Positions 1 through 12,800 of a stretch of DNA of 64,000 nucleotides are shown piece by piece. Every line of letters begins with the position of its first letter. Position 1 is the first letter of the stretch. Position numbers and translations under genes: made by a program. This DNA comes from Anthoceros angustus. Its lineage: Eukaryota; Streptophyta; Anthocerotopsida; Anthocerotales; Anthocerotaceae. The notes under the pieces are model-generated. The model made no database searches and was not told the origin of the DNA. It saw nothing but the letters and a program-made list of their open reading frames with translations. Where the stretch lies: NCBI GenBank assembly GCA_010909165.1, contig VJWM01000025.1, forward strand, positions 1,860,001-1,924,000, read 5' to 3'.

Positions 1-3000
1 TGGCTTCTCGCTTCATCTTTCAAGACAGGCCTTTTGTGGAGGATCTTATGTCTAGTGTGGAGGAGGGAACCTTCCTTCTCCAAATTTCCTTGAGGCAGCC
101 CAAGGAAATGCTTTCTGCGGATGATGGCGCGGGGTTGTCCTTTCTTATTTCACGACTTACTTCAAACAACGAGTCTCCATTGCCCTTTAAAGGGCCCGCT
201 CGATGGCAATCTTTAACAAAGCGATCACGGCAGGTGACGCTTGTTCCTCTTCCTCCGTAGTTTGCAAGCCATTTGTTCTTCCTGTGATATGATGTTCTAG
301 GAGCAGTACGTAACTTTTCACCTTGACCCTCGGGGTCCACCTTCGTTGTCCTCTGCTGGATGGGTTTTCCCCATCGTTTTTTTCCCCAATAAAATATAAT
401 TTTACTTGTATAAGGCAAACAAGAGAAAACATTGATCCCGAAAGGGTCATCCTAAGAATGAAATATTAATTAATATTTATAATATATAATTAAAAAACTG
501 AATACCAATATATGTACAATCATCTTTTGTGGACTCTTTTTAGCCTAGGTCCTTAGTGGACTTAAATAAAATTCTTCTTCTTGTTCTTTTATGTGTCAAA
601 CTAATAAAAGTTCAACGTGTTCAAGTCTAACCAAGTCTCGAGCTACAACTTCAAGTTGAGGTTTTATGAAGTCAAACTAATAAGAGCTCTTTTCGTTCAA
701 GTCGAATAAAACCCTTACTTGTTAAGGTTGAAAGCTCAAAAGTTACAACTACGTCTATTCTCTATTCTCTAGTTGTTCGTGTCCATCCATGTGTGTCCAA
801 ATGGCCTAGGCCAAATGGACACACATTTATAAGAACGCCGTGATTAAGCATCCTTAGCTTGGATCGGTACTTAGAAGGTGCCTAAAGGGAATGGATGCCC
901 TTGGTGCAAGTAACTTAGGCAACCATGGTACAAGTTGTTAAGTACCAAGTCCATGATTAGTCCTTAGTGGACTTAAATAAAATTCTTCTTCTTCTTCATA
1001 AGGTGGCTCAATTTCATCCATCATGCTCTCAAAAGTTTGTCCATCCACGAGCTTTGCGTGTGACACATCTCCAAGAGTTATAGTATCGTGATCGATAAAG
1101 TGCCTCTTCTTGTTTTTCATTGAGCCATCCCGACTTAAAACTTGTCCTTGGAACGATTTTGTGCCGGTGAAACCACGAGATAGATTGGTAGATCCTAAGG
1201 CGTCATCTTGCCAAGAATGAGCTACAAAATTAATTTCAAGTCTCCTCTTAACCTATCTTGTTGAATGTTAAGTTCAAGGGTTGAAAGCAGATTGAGCGGG
1301 AATAATGAGTATGACAGAAATTGAAAGGTGTGACAAACGGAGATGTGTTGGCATGCATGATTCTTTTATGGTGAAGTGATGGTATTTGCATTCCACTTAA
1401 TTTCAAGGGCAGGGGCCTTACAACAAGTTAATGATCGACTAGGAAGTTCCTTAGGGTCTTTGAACAAGAGCCAATTGCAAGCAAAGATCATACAATGAAT
1501 TAATAAAAATAAAAATATTTATAACTATCCTCAATCTCATTGTCGAGTGTACGTGACTACTTCTTACATGTTTTTGTCTTTTCTATCCTCTCGTGTATGT
1601 TGATGGTTGGATGGATGAAAGTTTTCTCCTCTTATTTTGAGGATTTGGATGAAAAAGGTTTTGAAACTTTTTGCGGTCTTCATTAACCTTCTCCTTCTCC
1701 TTCTCCTTGTGTATAAACCCTTTACCATGGCACTCGATTATTTTGTAATAGAGTAAGTGCCTTATCTTGTATTGAAATAAAATTTAAATCTTCAAAGTAA
1801 AACTCATGAGATATGTTTTGTTCTATACTAGCATGTTTTGGTTTCCCTTTAAAAACGGATGTAGTAAAGCTTCTTTAGCTGTGATTCTCTCTAAAGGGTC
1901 CATAGCAAGAAGCTTCTTAAGAAGCGATAAGGCTATGGGATCGTAAAACCGATTTTCTAAAACTTTTCCAAACTTCCTGCTTTGTTGTTTGATCCACTTC
2001 AAATAAATATCCACGTTGTAATATTTCCAGCGAAAATGCAGCCTATGCTCCAAATATCAATTGCTGAGTTGTATGTGTTAAACTCGTGAGAATAGATTTT
2101 TACTGCGGTAAGATTACATTCCTATGAAATAATCAATCGGTAAAAGGATACTATATCTATTTTCGGAATAACACAAAGCTTCTCGAAATCACATAATTTA
2201 AGGTTACCACTATAACTCATTAATATATTTGCTGGTTTCAAATCTCCATGGACAACATTTGCGCATGCAAATACTCCACTCCTTTGAGGATTTGATAGAG
2301 TAAATCTCGTTGTTCATCGGCTGAAGTTGTCTGCTTTTCTTTAAAATTGTGAATAAATCTTCTTTCATCAATTCCATCACTATATATATATCATCATAAT
2401 TTTCATTTGGTGGGAGAATTACATCTTTGAATTGAATAATATGATCATGTTGTAAAGTGTGCAACATTGTCACTCTCTTAAGGTGCGTAGAGTTTTATTT
2501 TGAGTTTCATATATCATCAATATGTTTTATAGCCACATGTTCACTGTCATCGTGTTTTTCGCTTCATATACTTTTCAATGCTCCATGGGATAAATATTTA
2601 ATTTTGTGGTATGAAGATTTATCTATAACTTTGAAAACATGCATCGATTTGTTTGGTACCCTGTTCATTTCAAAAATCTTAAAAGTCCGAATACTAAAAG
2701 GTCTTGCACTTTAAAGTCTCGCCCAGGAAACTAGCACACCGCTATTCACTAGGGCTAATCATCCGGGCTTGGGCGTGCAATCATCACAATATGTTTTCTC
2801 ACCCACATACTTCAATCTATAATGACTATGAACCTTGGCAAGGGCCAGATTCTTATTAATAGAGAATGATAGAAAATGTTTTATGTGAGGATCAACTCCT
2901 AATTTATACTAGAGAAGAAGGATTCTCAAAGAAAGACTATATCAAAGCTTCTAATTCTAGTCTCTATAACTTAAATTATTCTAAAGTTGTCTTTATAGTA

Positions 3001-3456
3001 TGTGTTGTTAAGAAGGTTGGGTTGTTCTCAATTGAAAAGGTAGTTGTTAAATTAGGAAGCTCAATTCCAGTTTATTTTACTTAATGTCTTCTAAACTTTT
3101 GTTGTTGTTTTGTTACTAAGAAGGTTTGGTTGTCCTAATTAAGAAAATAACTTTAATTTAAGAAGCTTCTATTTGTAGTTTCTCTAACTTGGTGCTTGTC
3201 GTTCTCAATTAAGAAGGTCATTTTAATTTATTAAACTTATAATTCCAATTCTCTTTCACTTAAGTTTTTCTGACCTTTCTTTAAAAATGATGCTTGTTAC
3301 CTTTTCATCCGCCTTGCTTTTGAGACTTATTGTGGTATGCAAGTTAATCCAGGTGTGTACCAAGGCCTATCACTTACGAAGGCAGGCCTGTGGCAAGGCA
3401 TTAGAAAAGGTGTGAAGGCGCAGAAAAAAACGTAAGGTTATAAAAAATAAATCTAG
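1..3456. repeat. Segmental duplication copy A, left part
   Basis: This stretch aligns base for base, with many small indels, to 27646-31115. It contains the kinase pseudogene at 1823-2740 and AT-rich spacer. Around 791-825 lies an imperfect palindrome centred on cctagg, shared with copy B at 28421-28455; half of it recurs near 61387. The copy continues at 20029-20306 and 27122-27330 after two retrotransposon insertions. The left end lies outside the window. Apart from the kinase remnant I see no gene in it. Most differences from copy B are 1-3 base gains or losses at CG, CAG/CTG or CCG-type sites. Confidence 0.9.
1823..2740 (-). pseudogene. MAP-kinase-like protein kinase pseudogene, copy A
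   Basis: On the minus strand, fragments of a CMGC/MAPK-like kinase are readable in order but in different frames: an AIKHI segment around the VAIK lysine, then 'IQFKDVILPPNENYDDIYIV' followed by MELM, a catalytic-loop remnant [10 protein letters not shown] (HRD changed to HGD), CDF with the DFG glycine lost, and the C-lobe end ITAKEALLHPF. Several frameshifts and stops interrupt it and no activation-loop TxY is visible. It is nearly identical to copy B at 29477-30290, which keeps DFG, and related to the intact gene at 59371-60492. A non-functional relic is most likely. Confidence 0.75.
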
Positions 3457-3677
3457 TGTTAAAATATAATCCCGTTAAGGCATATCATATTATATTAATT
3501 AAACCACCCGAAACGGTATGGCTGGCGGAACGGCATGGTTGGTGGAACGTTGCACATGGGACATAGGCAGTTATTTAGTAAGGGCGGTGGTTGGTATATT
3601 GTAATTAATTGTAAGACACTTTGAATGTGATAAAGCCTCTATTTTTTGCACGCTACTCCTAGTCTACATCGTTCACA
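3457..3677 (+). repeat. 5' LTR of outer copia element
   Basis: Begins TGTTAAAATA and ends TTCACA, a canonical TG...CA pair. It is almost identical to 19811-20028. The few differences sit in one C/G-rich patch, near ccacccgaaacgg versus ccaccgaagcgg, so the insertion looks young. Confidence 0.93.
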
Positions 3678-3690
3678 TGGTATCGAGCCA
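3678..3690 (+). other. Primer-binding site (initiator Met tRNA)
   Basis: The sequence tggtatcgagcc directly after the 5' LTR matches the usual plant primer site TGGTATCAGAGC with one base missing (CAG to CG). The same missing base is seen in the other two elements of this window, at 5739 and 20610. Confidence 0.8.
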
Positions 3691-3725
3691 TGCGGATCGC
3701 CTAGAGGAGCTTTGGAATCATCTGC

Positions 3726-5392
3726 ATGACGGCGCTACAGGCGGAACACGGATGCATTCTTGAGGAATTTCCGAAAGTCAACCATCTGGACACGCAGCGC
3801 ACATCTCTTTTGAGGCTGCGCGCTCCCCTAGAACGGCAGGCGCCCGGTGGCAAACCCTCCCAATCCGCGTTGGTTTCTACCTACGCAACGTGGAGGCCCC
3901 TCCGACGCGCATCGCGCCCATGATTCCTATGCTCCCATGTGTCATGCATGCTGCGCGGTGCACGGGTCCAAGACGCGCGGAGCACCTGCAAGGCACAAAG
4001 ACAAATCTGACATCAATTCTCTAAAGGGGCTGAGGAAAATCCTTGACAGGTCACAAAACATCCTCAGCCGCGTGGAGAGATTGTTGTCCAGCTTATTGTC
4101 CTTCCAAGCTCACTCTAGGATCAACGCCCAAGGCTGTGCCACAGACCCTCAAGACGGTCAACCCCCAATTGATGAAGCCAAGACAAGCACCCAGCAAATT
4201 GCAGAATTTATGGGCCAAATCTTAGAGGGCTTACCCACTTCATCAAGATCAGACAGCCTCCATTAGATCCTTCCGCTGCGAGGGTAGCGAATCGAGCACC
4301 GGATCGGAGCGCATGATGCACCACAGGTTCACCGCCAAGGCCTCACTTGTGCGCCTCCATTGGTCACACGGAAACCCCTTCATGTAGTTGGGACACGCCT
4401 GCTAGAAAAACCCTAATCACATGTTAGTTCTAGGGTTCGTAGCTACATAACCGACGCACCCCTACGTAGCAATTACCCCTGGCGAGACCTACAATTGGGC
4501 TCAGGATCCAGCAGCCACCATTGTTGATGGCCCCTGAACTCTGCGCCCAACTAGGTCTCGCTGGAGACAACCCAACGTGAGTAAGTGAGACAGGGACAAC
4601 CAGCTGTGAGACCTGCCATCACGGCTGCATAGCCTAGGTGTTCATGTTCACCGCTGCACAGCTTAACTCCCTCATTAGTGGTTTCCAGAACCTCTCACTA
4701 CACCCTAATCCACAATCAGCTATGGCATCTAGCAGTCTACCTACCTTCACCTCGGAACTAAGGAGAAGGATAGGTTCAAAGGGCATGGGTACAATGTGGA
4801 GGGTCGGGATGAAGGCCACCTTGCTGGCGGGGAGTTTGGACCATCAGATGGAACATACCTCAAACCGACCGTCAATGACCCAGACCAACCCCGTAAGAGA
4901 TTGCCAAATGGGAGCAATTCAATGCAATTGCCGTTGCGGCGATCATTGGTGGATTGGACTCGGACCTTGTCCACGATGTGGAATACCTCACATCCGCACA
5001 TGCCATATGGGATCGATTAGAAAACCTACAAAATTCGAACATGATGACTCTGTCTTGCGATGGCGAGTTCTACTCTCACGAAAATGAAGGAGGGGACAGT
5101 GGCCTCCCATATGCAAGTTTAGACACCTACGTGCTCAACTTACGACCATGACAGGAGAGAAGATGTCGGAAGTGGGCGCTATCGCTTGACTCGACCGGTC
5201 TCCGCCTCCTACGGACCTTCGTGACAAGTCAAAATGGTCCCATCGTGTTGCAGTGCGCCTCGGCGGTCGGTGACCATCACCACAGAGGAGGTGATTGGTG
5301 CCTTTGTTCAAGAGGCGAGCCGCACTTCTCCTCGGTGCCAAGACGAGGGAGAAAGCATTAGTGACCAATTTCCGAAAGGAAAGACAAGGTTC
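3726..5392 (+). pseudogene. Copia gag (5' part), interrupted
   Basis: After a leader reading frame (3847-4266) of unknown nature, gag of the UBN2/copia type is readable in shifting frames. A segment around 4750-4850 reads KDRFKGHGYNVW-like; another at 4915-5030 contains AAIIGGLDSDLVHDVEYL followed by AHAIWDRLE, the typical central helix of copia gag. A C-terminal segment near 5270-5320 contains TTEEVIGAFVQEA. The frame is broken by several small indels and then by the gypsy insertion at 5393. The zinc knuckle belonging to this gag lies beyond the insertion, near 13530. Confidence 0.7.
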
Positions 5393-5737
5393 TGCCACTC
5401 ACTCATCGGATAGGGTACCCACACAAACTTGTCTCGCTATGGCGCGGTGCTAGCAACCTAACGGGACGGAAATAGTAGCCGGACAGTATAATGGCGGACT
5501 TACTAACGGTAGAAAGCGGTAAAACCCAGTTCTTGGCCGTAATTAGGAAATAGTCGATTAATATGGGTAAATGCCGTAAATTAGAATCGAGGTAGAATAA
5601 ACAAGAATCCGATCTTACCTCCAAGAGTTCTTGGCATGAACGAGGCCAGACCTATATGTACACGAGAAACAAGAATGAAAGCGGCCATTCCTAGACTCAT
5701 CGGTAACTCCTCGGACCCGAGCTTGAGGATTGTTGCA
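5393..5737 (+). repeat. 5' LTR of gypsy element
   Basis: Starts tgccactcactcatc and ends gattgttgca. It matches 13105-13470 over its length, except for short losses of C/G-containing bases. It is followed at 5739 by tggtatcgagcc, the primer-binding site. Confidence 0.85.
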
Positions 5738-5802
5738 TTGGTATCGAGCCTACAATTAAAGCAATCAAGATTGCGTCGAACTCGTGGCACGGCCAACCAT
5801 GA

Positions 5803-8620
5803 GTGATCACATCTCACCACAAGAGGTGGAGAGACGGATCTCCAGCAGCACTGAAGACGAAGAGCTGGATGGAATTGGTTACAGAGTACGCCAGAGGTAG
5901 GCGGACCTGCCCGTCGATCGCGGCAGGCGGAGTGCGTACTCTTGGACTAGTCCCTGCAGAGGATACGGAGACACAAGTCAGGAGAAGACGCAAGCAGGCA
6001 CTTCGGCGACAATCACGGGCCGAGGCGGTGTATTTACGTAAGACGCCGACATTGAGGCAGGATGCCACAGCTGAATATGCAACGGAGCCACTCCCACGCA
6101 AACGCGGCCGACCAAGGAAGAAGAACGGCCCCGCAATCCCACAGCCAAACGAGTCGCTCCACGAGCATGCGCCCGTAGTCCAGCCAACCAAAGCCACAGA
6201 AGCATCACACCTGCAAGAGGCTCTCCGGTGTCGATTGGAAGAGCGCACCGCGAGCTTGGAGAGAGCCTGCGAGGGCGTGTCCGAAACTCTGGTTTCACAG
6301 GGACACCAGATGCTAGCTGTGGAGGAGTCGAACCGGTAGAGTCGCTACTGGAAGAAGGCGAGGTGGGCATGGTGAGTGGCGTGCTCCAAGCCTTGGAATA
6401 CGCTGCATGATCCCCACGCCGCCCCAAAGACGGACCGATCCCCACAACCATCTAACGTCTGACGATCCACCCCTGTGACACACAGACATGCCGCACAAGC
6501 CACGGACAAAGTCGAAGGAGAGAAGGAAGGCCAAGGTACCGATGGGACCAGCAAGGGACCTAATCTGAGGGGAACCTTAGGAAGTTGGTAGTCGAGCTCT
6601 TACAGCGGTGATAACCAAGACATCAAGGCACCGTGAGACGCCTGCAACTCCTCCGCTATGAGCACCGGAGGCAGAAGGGCAAGCATCAGAGCGAATTGAG
6701 TCGCAAGGGACCTAAGCGCCTTCAAACCCCGTGCAGTTGGACAAAGAATTACAACGTAAGATCAGAACGACTACATTCAACGGCAATGAAAAGGATGCAC
6801 AAGCTGTACACGATTGGTTGGACAAGCTCGACAAATACCTGAACGCGACGGAGAAGGACGATCTTCAAAAAATCCAGTTTTGTGTTATGTCCTTGGAGGC
6901 TATGCCTACAGGTGGTGGAGGCAGAGGGAGAGACAGGTGGAGATTGGAATGGAGAAGCCGATCTACTCTGGTCTTGGCGAGATCTTCTTGGAGAACTTCC
7001 TCCTGTCAACCATCGAAGAGCTTTGGATGGAATTAATTCTGATGCGCGGTAGGCGGACCTGCCCGTCGATCGCGGCAGGCGGCCAAAGTGCGTACTCTTG
7101 GACTAGTCCTGCGGAGGATACGGAGACACAAGTCGGGAGAAGGCAGCGAGCGCCCGGCGACAATCACGGGCGGCGGCGGTGCAGTTACGAGAAGGCGTCG
7201 GTGACATTGAGGCAGGATGCCACAAATGAATATGCAGCGGAGCCACTCACGCCATGTGACCAAGGAAGAAGAACGGCCCGCAATCCACGGTAAGCAGTCG
7301 CTCCACGAGCATGCGCGTAGTCCGACCAACCAAAGCCCACGGAAGCATCACACACGCAAGAGGCTCTCCGGTGTCGATTAGAAGCGCCTGAGCTTGAGAG
7401 AAACTGCGGCGTGTCCAAACTCGTTTCACAGGACACCGGATGCTAGGCTGGAGGGGTAGAAGTCGTGGCAGGGAAGAAGGCGACAGCGGTGGGCACTGAG
7501 TGGCGTGCTCAAGCCTTGGCGATCGCTGCCAGTGATCACGATCCAGCCGTGATCCCCACAGCGTCGGCGGCCGATCAGCCACTGCGTACATGCGCTGCAC
7601 AAGCCCACGGACAAAGTCGGCGATGGGAAGGCGTCGAAGGTACCGATGGGACCAGCAAGGGACTCGGTCGGAGGGAACCTTAGGAAGTTGGTAGTCGAGC
7701 TCTTACAGCGGTGATAACCAAGACATCAAGGCCTTTGGTGAGGCGCACGCAACTCCTCCGCTATGAGCTTTGGGAGGCACGGAAGGGCAAGGCGTGCAGG
7801 CGGGTGAGTCGCAAGGACGGCGCTCAAACCCCGTGCAGTTGGACAAAGAATTACAGTAAGATCGAGCGACTACATTCAGCGGCAATGAAAAGGATGCACA
7901 AGCTGTACGATTGGTTGGACAAGCTCGACAAATACAGAGCAGCGGAGAAGGGCGATCTTCAAAAATCCGATTTTGTGTTATGTCCTTGGAGGCTATGCCT
8001 ACAGTGGTGGAGGCGAGAGGGAGAGGCAGTGGAGATTGGAATGGAGATCTACTCACAGTCGTCCTTCCAGATCTTCTTGGAGAACTTCCTCCTGTCAACC
8101 ATCGAAGGAGCTTTATCACCGATTACGGAAGATACAACAACTAGGAGCAGTTCAAGACTATTGCGATAAATTTCTTCAACTCACCTTGGACATGCCCGGC
8201 AGGCGAAGAGCGAAGATCGAGCGGTTCATCGGCACGAAGAATGATCTCGGTGGCGTGAACCAAACGGATCAAACACCACAGGCGATGCAATGAGAACCGC
8301 TATCAACTACGGTAGCAATAAATACAAGCATCTCAACACGGCGTCGAGGCCGAGATGGGGTCGGTGGCAGTCTGTGAGAAAAGAAGCCCGTATTCAAGAT
8401 TCTCACCGAAGAGGAGAAAAAGAAATACCATGAGAAACACTTGTGTTTCACCTGCACGGCTACAGACCACGGATCCCGGGCTTGTCCACATAGGAAGGAG
8501 TTCATCGCCTGGCTTAAGGAAACGGCTAAGTCTACTCGTACCTCTACCGGACAGACTTCCAATGTCAAGAGTGGTCACTCAGTCACCATAGAAGAGGTAG
8601 GCGAGCCATAGCGCTCAGGC
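5803..8620 (+). pseudogene. Gypsy gag with internal tandem duplication
   Basis: The longest open piece (5803-6339) encodes a basic N-terminal gag region. The capsid-like part FNGNEKDAQAVHDWLDKLDK is readable near 6776-6840 and again, slightly altered, near 7880-7935, because this region is duplicated. A CX2CX4HX4C zinc knuckle (CFTCTATDHGSRACP) is readable around 8442-8490. The frames are broken by many small indels. Assigned to gag from position and zinc knuckle. Confidence 0.6.
5862..8115 (+). repeat. Tandem duplication of about 1.1 kb in gypsy gag
   Basis: Sequence from about 5862 (gagctggatggaatt) to 7023 is repeated from 7024 to about 8115. The junction carries a short shared motif, gaagagct. 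The copies differ by numerous 1-4 base indels, mainly in CG or CNG contexts. Confidence 0.85.
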
Positions 8621-8689
8621 TGTCTCGAAGTTGTGCCATGGGTACAAGCACATGTAACTGGATCATGTGCCAATCAAGTTGTTAGTGAG

Positions 8690-9169
8690 GCGAATGGAGA
8701 AAGCCACTAGTTTGCTAGACTACGGTGCTAGTCACCACTATGTCTCATTAATGACGTGACGAGGGTTAGTCATACAGACACGGACACATCCTTTGTAGTA
8801 CACGGATGGGCGAGACACCGGAGCGTGTACATCTGCAGGTTGCCTTCCCGGTGGTTACGGAGGTCACAGGTTCAGTGATGCCAACCACATGCCATGACAT
8901 GATCATTGGCAAACCTTGGCTAGCCAAACACTCCAATGGGTTGGAGATAGGTGGTCAAGTAATGTAGTTAAATTTGAACCTCAACCGGCAGCACGTGATG
9001 AAAAGGGGACAAATACGTGCACAAACACTTGTTTCTTTGTGTCGGCTCTTAGTAAAGCTACGCCCCAGCAGTTCACGTATGTAGCGTCTCAAAAGGTTCT
9101 CCCTTTAGAAGGAGCAGTGAGTCACGTCTTTGCCCAAGCGGGGAAGATGAGGCAGCCTTACCCCAGGAG
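8690..9169 (+). pseudogene. Gypsy aspartic protease region
   Basis: A retropepsin active-site remnant is readable as LLDYGASHHYVS near 8708-8745 (DYGAS in place of DSGA(S/T)). The distal hydrophobic motif appears as MIIGKPWLAKHSN near 8900-8935. The frame is interrupted upstream. A linker follows, ending directly before the reverse transcriptase reading frame. In this family the protease cleaves the polyprotein. Confidence 0.65.
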
Positions 9170-10030
9170 ATGAAGGACCTGCTGGCGAAGTATGAGGACG
9201 TTTTCGCAACACCCACAGGACTGCCACCCCGGAGAGCTATCGACCACGGCATCGAATTAGTACCTGGTCATAAGCCGGTGAGCATACCACCTTACCGGGC
9301 CTCTGCATCAGAAAGTGAGGAGATCAAGCGTCAGGTTGACGAATTCTTACAGCAAGGGTTCATCCGACCTTCGGTCTCCCCCTTCGGTGCTCCAGTGTTG
9401 TTGGTGGGAAAACCAGATGGAGGCTGGCGTCTATGTATCGACTACAGGGGTTTAAACCGAGCCACTGTTAGAAACGTGTACCAGATGCCACGCATAGACG
9501 AAATATTAGACCAGCTGCATGGGGCCAGATATTTTACCAAGGTGGATCTGCGCTCCGGCTTCCATCAGATTCGAATCAGAGAAGGGGATGAATATAAAAC
9601 TGCGTTCAGGACGAGACATGGGCACTTCGAGTTCATCGTGATGCCCTTCGGCCTCACAAATGCACCAGCCACCTTTCAGTGTCTGATGCAGGAAATCCTG
9701 CGCCCCCTCCTTGGTAGTGGCGTCGAGGTTTTCCTCGACGACATCCTAATATACACGTCTGATCCTGCAGACCATTGTGAGTTGGTAAGGAAGGTGTTTG
9801 ATCTCCTACGCAAGAACAAGCTCCTGGCAAAACGCAGCAAATGTGTATTTATGAAGGAGGAATGTGAATACCTAGGCCATCTGATCAGTGCAGATGGTAT
9901 CAAGGTGGACACCAGAAAAATCAAAGCGATATCGGAGTGGAAGGCGCGAGGATATCACAGTGCGTGGGTTCACAGGCATCTGCTTCTAGGAGGTTATCGA
10001 GGATTACAAGATTGCTTTGTCCCATTGTGA
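9170..10030 (+). CDS. pol: Gypsy reverse transcriptase domain (fragment of pol)
   Basis: An open stretch of 286 codons covers a nearly complete Ty3/gypsy reverse transcriptase. Visible landmarks in order are the primer-grip N-terminus with IDHGIELVPG, the block 'SPFGAPVLLVGKPDGGWRLC', YFTKVDLRSGFHQIRI, the palm segment MPFGLTNAPATFQ, the catalytic box VFLDDILIY (the family's YxDD as FLDD), and ECEYLGHLISADGI. Everything up to about 9935 is intact; after that the frame runs into broken RNase H sequence. This is the best-preserved coding piece of the element, but it is not a complete polyprotein. Confidence 0.85.
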   Translation: MKDLLAKYEDVFATPTGLPPRRAIDHGIELVPGHKPVSIPPYRASASESEEIKRQVDEFLQQGFIRPSVSPFGAPVLLVGKPDGGWRLCIDYRGLNRATVRNVYQMPRIDEILDQLHGARYFTKVDLRSGFHQIRIREGDEYKTAFRTRHGHFEFIVMPFGLTNAPATFQCLMQEILRPLLGSGVEVFLDDILIYTSDPADHCELVRKVFDLLRKNKLLAKRSKCVFMKEECEYLGHLISADGIKVDTRKIKAISEWKARGYHSAWVHRHLLLGGYRGLQDCFVPL

Positions 10031-12290
10031 GACGCGCTCATAATCTGACAAAGAGCTTGGAGGACACGGCTGCTTTTCGAGGCCCTCAAGGAGGCTCTAA
10101 GTCGGCATCTAGCGGTGGCCAATCCAAAATTCTGCGTATTACCTGCACACCGATGCTTGGACTTCGCCATGGGGCGGTACTCTCCCGGGAGGGCAAGGTC
10201 ATTGCCTATGAGTCACGGAAGGCTGCGGGGTGCCCAGTTGAACTCGCCGTACATGACAAAGAGATGTTGGCCATAGTGCACGACCGAGAACTTGGCGTCA
10301 TTACACCTTGGTCAGTTCACATGCCACACCGACCATCATTCATTGCAGCACTTTTGATCAACCCAACTTTGAAGCTAAGCTGCCGTTGGTGGGTATTTGG
10401 CGAGACTTCAATTTGAAATCGGATATGTCACGAGGACCACTAATGTAGTGGCCGATGCGAGCCGCCGGGCTGCACCCTCATGACAACCCACAACACCATC
10501 GACTTGGTGAGAGGCCCTTGAGACCCAACATTATGGACAATTTATCAGCAGTTGTTAACAGATGTACAATCAGGTACACCTACCCCACTCATGCAAGAAT
10601 ACACATTGAAAGATGCGTGCCTGTATAGAAAAGGTCGACTCGTTATACCTGAACAACTAGCAGATGTGAAGAGGTCCATTCTTCATGATCTCCACGACCG
10701 CCCCATCTCGGGCCATCTTGGAGTCGATAAGACATATGCTAGAGTAAAGGAGCATTTTCTTTGGGCGGCTGGTGATGCCATTAATTGGGTGCGTTCGCAC
10801 CTCTTGCCGACAAGCTAAGGCAATGCGAGCTTGAGATGCTACTTCCTCTGCAGATCCCCATGGCGATTCAGTCCATCTCCATGGACTTTATCACACATCT
10901 CGTACTCGAGGGGGGGCGATTATACAGGTGGTCATGGACCCTTTGTCCAAAACATGCCAGTCCCTACCACCAATGTTACAGTGAAACTAGCTCGACTCTT
11001 CATCAGAAATTTTAGGCTTCATGGAGCTCGGACGATGTCGTGTCCGGAGATCTGAGTTTACCTCGAGCTTGGAAGACCTTCAGAGAAGAATCCAGCACTC
11101 TCGTCCTCATGTCACCGGAGTGGAAGGCGCGGGATATCACACATTGCGTGGGTTCACAGGCATCTCGCTTCTACCGGAGGTTATCGAGGATTATAGCAAG
11201 ATTCTTTGTCCCATTGTGACGGCCTCATGTCTGACAAAGAGCTGGGGACTACGGTACAAGCTTTTCGAGGCCCTCAAGGAGGCTCTAAAACACACATCTA
11301 GCGGTGGCCAATCCAAAGTTCAAGTATACATACCCCGATGCTTGGACTTCGCCATGGATACTCTCCCGGGAGGGCAAGGTCATTGCCTATGAGTCACAGG
11401 CTGCGGGGTGCCCAGTTGAACTACGCCGTACATGACAAAGAGATGTTGGCCATAGTGCACGCGCCGAGAACTTGGCGTCATTACACCTTGGTCAGTTCAC
11501 ATGCCACACCATCATTCATTGCAGCACTTTTGATCAACCCAACTTTGAGCGCTAGTGGTGGTGAGTATTTGGCGGACTTCAATTTGAAATCGGATATGTC
11601 AGGACCACTAATGTAGTGGCCGATGCCCGCCGCACTGCACCCTCATGACAACCCCTCAACACCATCGACTTGGTGAGAGGCCCTTCCGAGACCCAACATT
11701 ATGGACAATTTATCGGCATTTGTTAACGGATATGCGATCAGTACACCTACCCCACTCATGCAAGAATACACATTGAAAGATGCGTGCTTGTATAGAAAAG
11801 GTCGACTCGTTATACGAACAACCTAGATGTGAAGAGGTCCATTCTTCATGATCTCCATGACCCATCTCGGGCCATCTTGGAGTCGATAAAACATATGCTA
11901 GAGTAAAGGAGCATTTTCTTTGGCGAGGCTGCGGTGATGCCATTAATTGGGTGCGTTCGCACCTCTTGCCGAAGCTAAGGCAGAATCGGAAAAGCAGTGC
12001 ACTACTTCCTCTGCAGATCCCCAGCATTCCAGTCCATCTCCATGGACTTTATCACATCACTCGTACTCATTTGGTAAGGGCGATGTCGGGTGGTCATGGA
12101 CCCTTTGTCCAAAACATGCCACTTGATCCCTACCGATGTTACGTGAAACTAGCTCGCTCTTCATCCAGAAATTTTAGGCTTCATGGAGCTCGGACGATGT
12201 ATAGAGCGAGATCTGAGTTTACCTCGAGCTTGGAAGACCTTCAGGCAGGAATCCAACAGCACCTCTCGTCCTCATGTCACCCGAGTCGGA
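9935..12290 (+). repeat. Tandem duplication of about 1.17 kb in gypsy RNase H/integrase
   Basis: Sequence from about 9935 (gagtggaaggcgcg) to 11115 recurs from about 11118 to 12290. Both copies contain the RNase H remnant and the integrase N-terminus. The junction shows only a few bases of shared sequence (cggagt/cgagtc). Indels between the copies again cluster at CG and CNG sites. Confidence 0.85.
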
Positions 12291-12800
12291 CGGCCGGACG
12301 AAAAGCACAATCGGTGCTTGAAGACATGCTGCACTTCACTCCACGACAAGCAAGGCGGTGGGAAACCTTGTTACCTCTCTTGGAATACGCCTACAACTCT
12401 TCCGCCATGCGACCACGGGGTAGCTCCTTCAAGCTCCTTTCGCGTGCCCCCTCACTTGACCTATGGCCCTCGGCACAAGGCAGATGGCCGGGGCCCAGGC
12501 GTGTTCCACGAAATCCAGCAAGCACGAAGCAAGCTCACGGCTCGAATCGTCTGATCGGCTAACGCATGTGAGCTACAGTCAGGCGAGATGGTGTGGCTCG
12601 GATGAAACCACATCGATACCCTCCACAGTTCGTGAAGCACAAACTTAGCTACCGATTTGCGGACCATTCGGATCGGTGAGTGAACCGGTGGCGTTCATCG
12701 AGCTCCCGTGCTGGCGCATATGTAAGACATTCCATGTCTCCATGAAACCCGTCGTCACCACGACCACGCACTTCGGAGACCACGGCCGGGGCCCGGGTTG
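10030..12800 (+). pseudogene. Gypsy RNase H, integrase and C-terminal tail, broken
   Basis: RNase H is readable as VELAVHDKEMLAIVH near 10230-10280 and again near 11430. The zinc-binding HHCC domain of integrase appears as LHDRPISGHLGVDKTYARV near 10690-10750 and again near 11850-11910. Integrase core pieces are scattered from 10840 to 12450, including SISMDFI near 10880 and a late segment LLEYAYNSS near 12375. Near 12700-12750 the tail motif CKTFHVSMKP resembles the conserved FHVS element downstream of integrase in chromoviruses; I cannot confirm a chromodomain. Frameshifts interrupt all of it. Confidence 0.65.

Noticed and set aside
791-825. Perfect palindrome as a protein-binding or replication site
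   Set aside because: The arms tgtgtcca...tggacaca match, but the inner aat/aaa positions do not pair; it is only an imperfect inverted repeat, kept in both duplicate copies.
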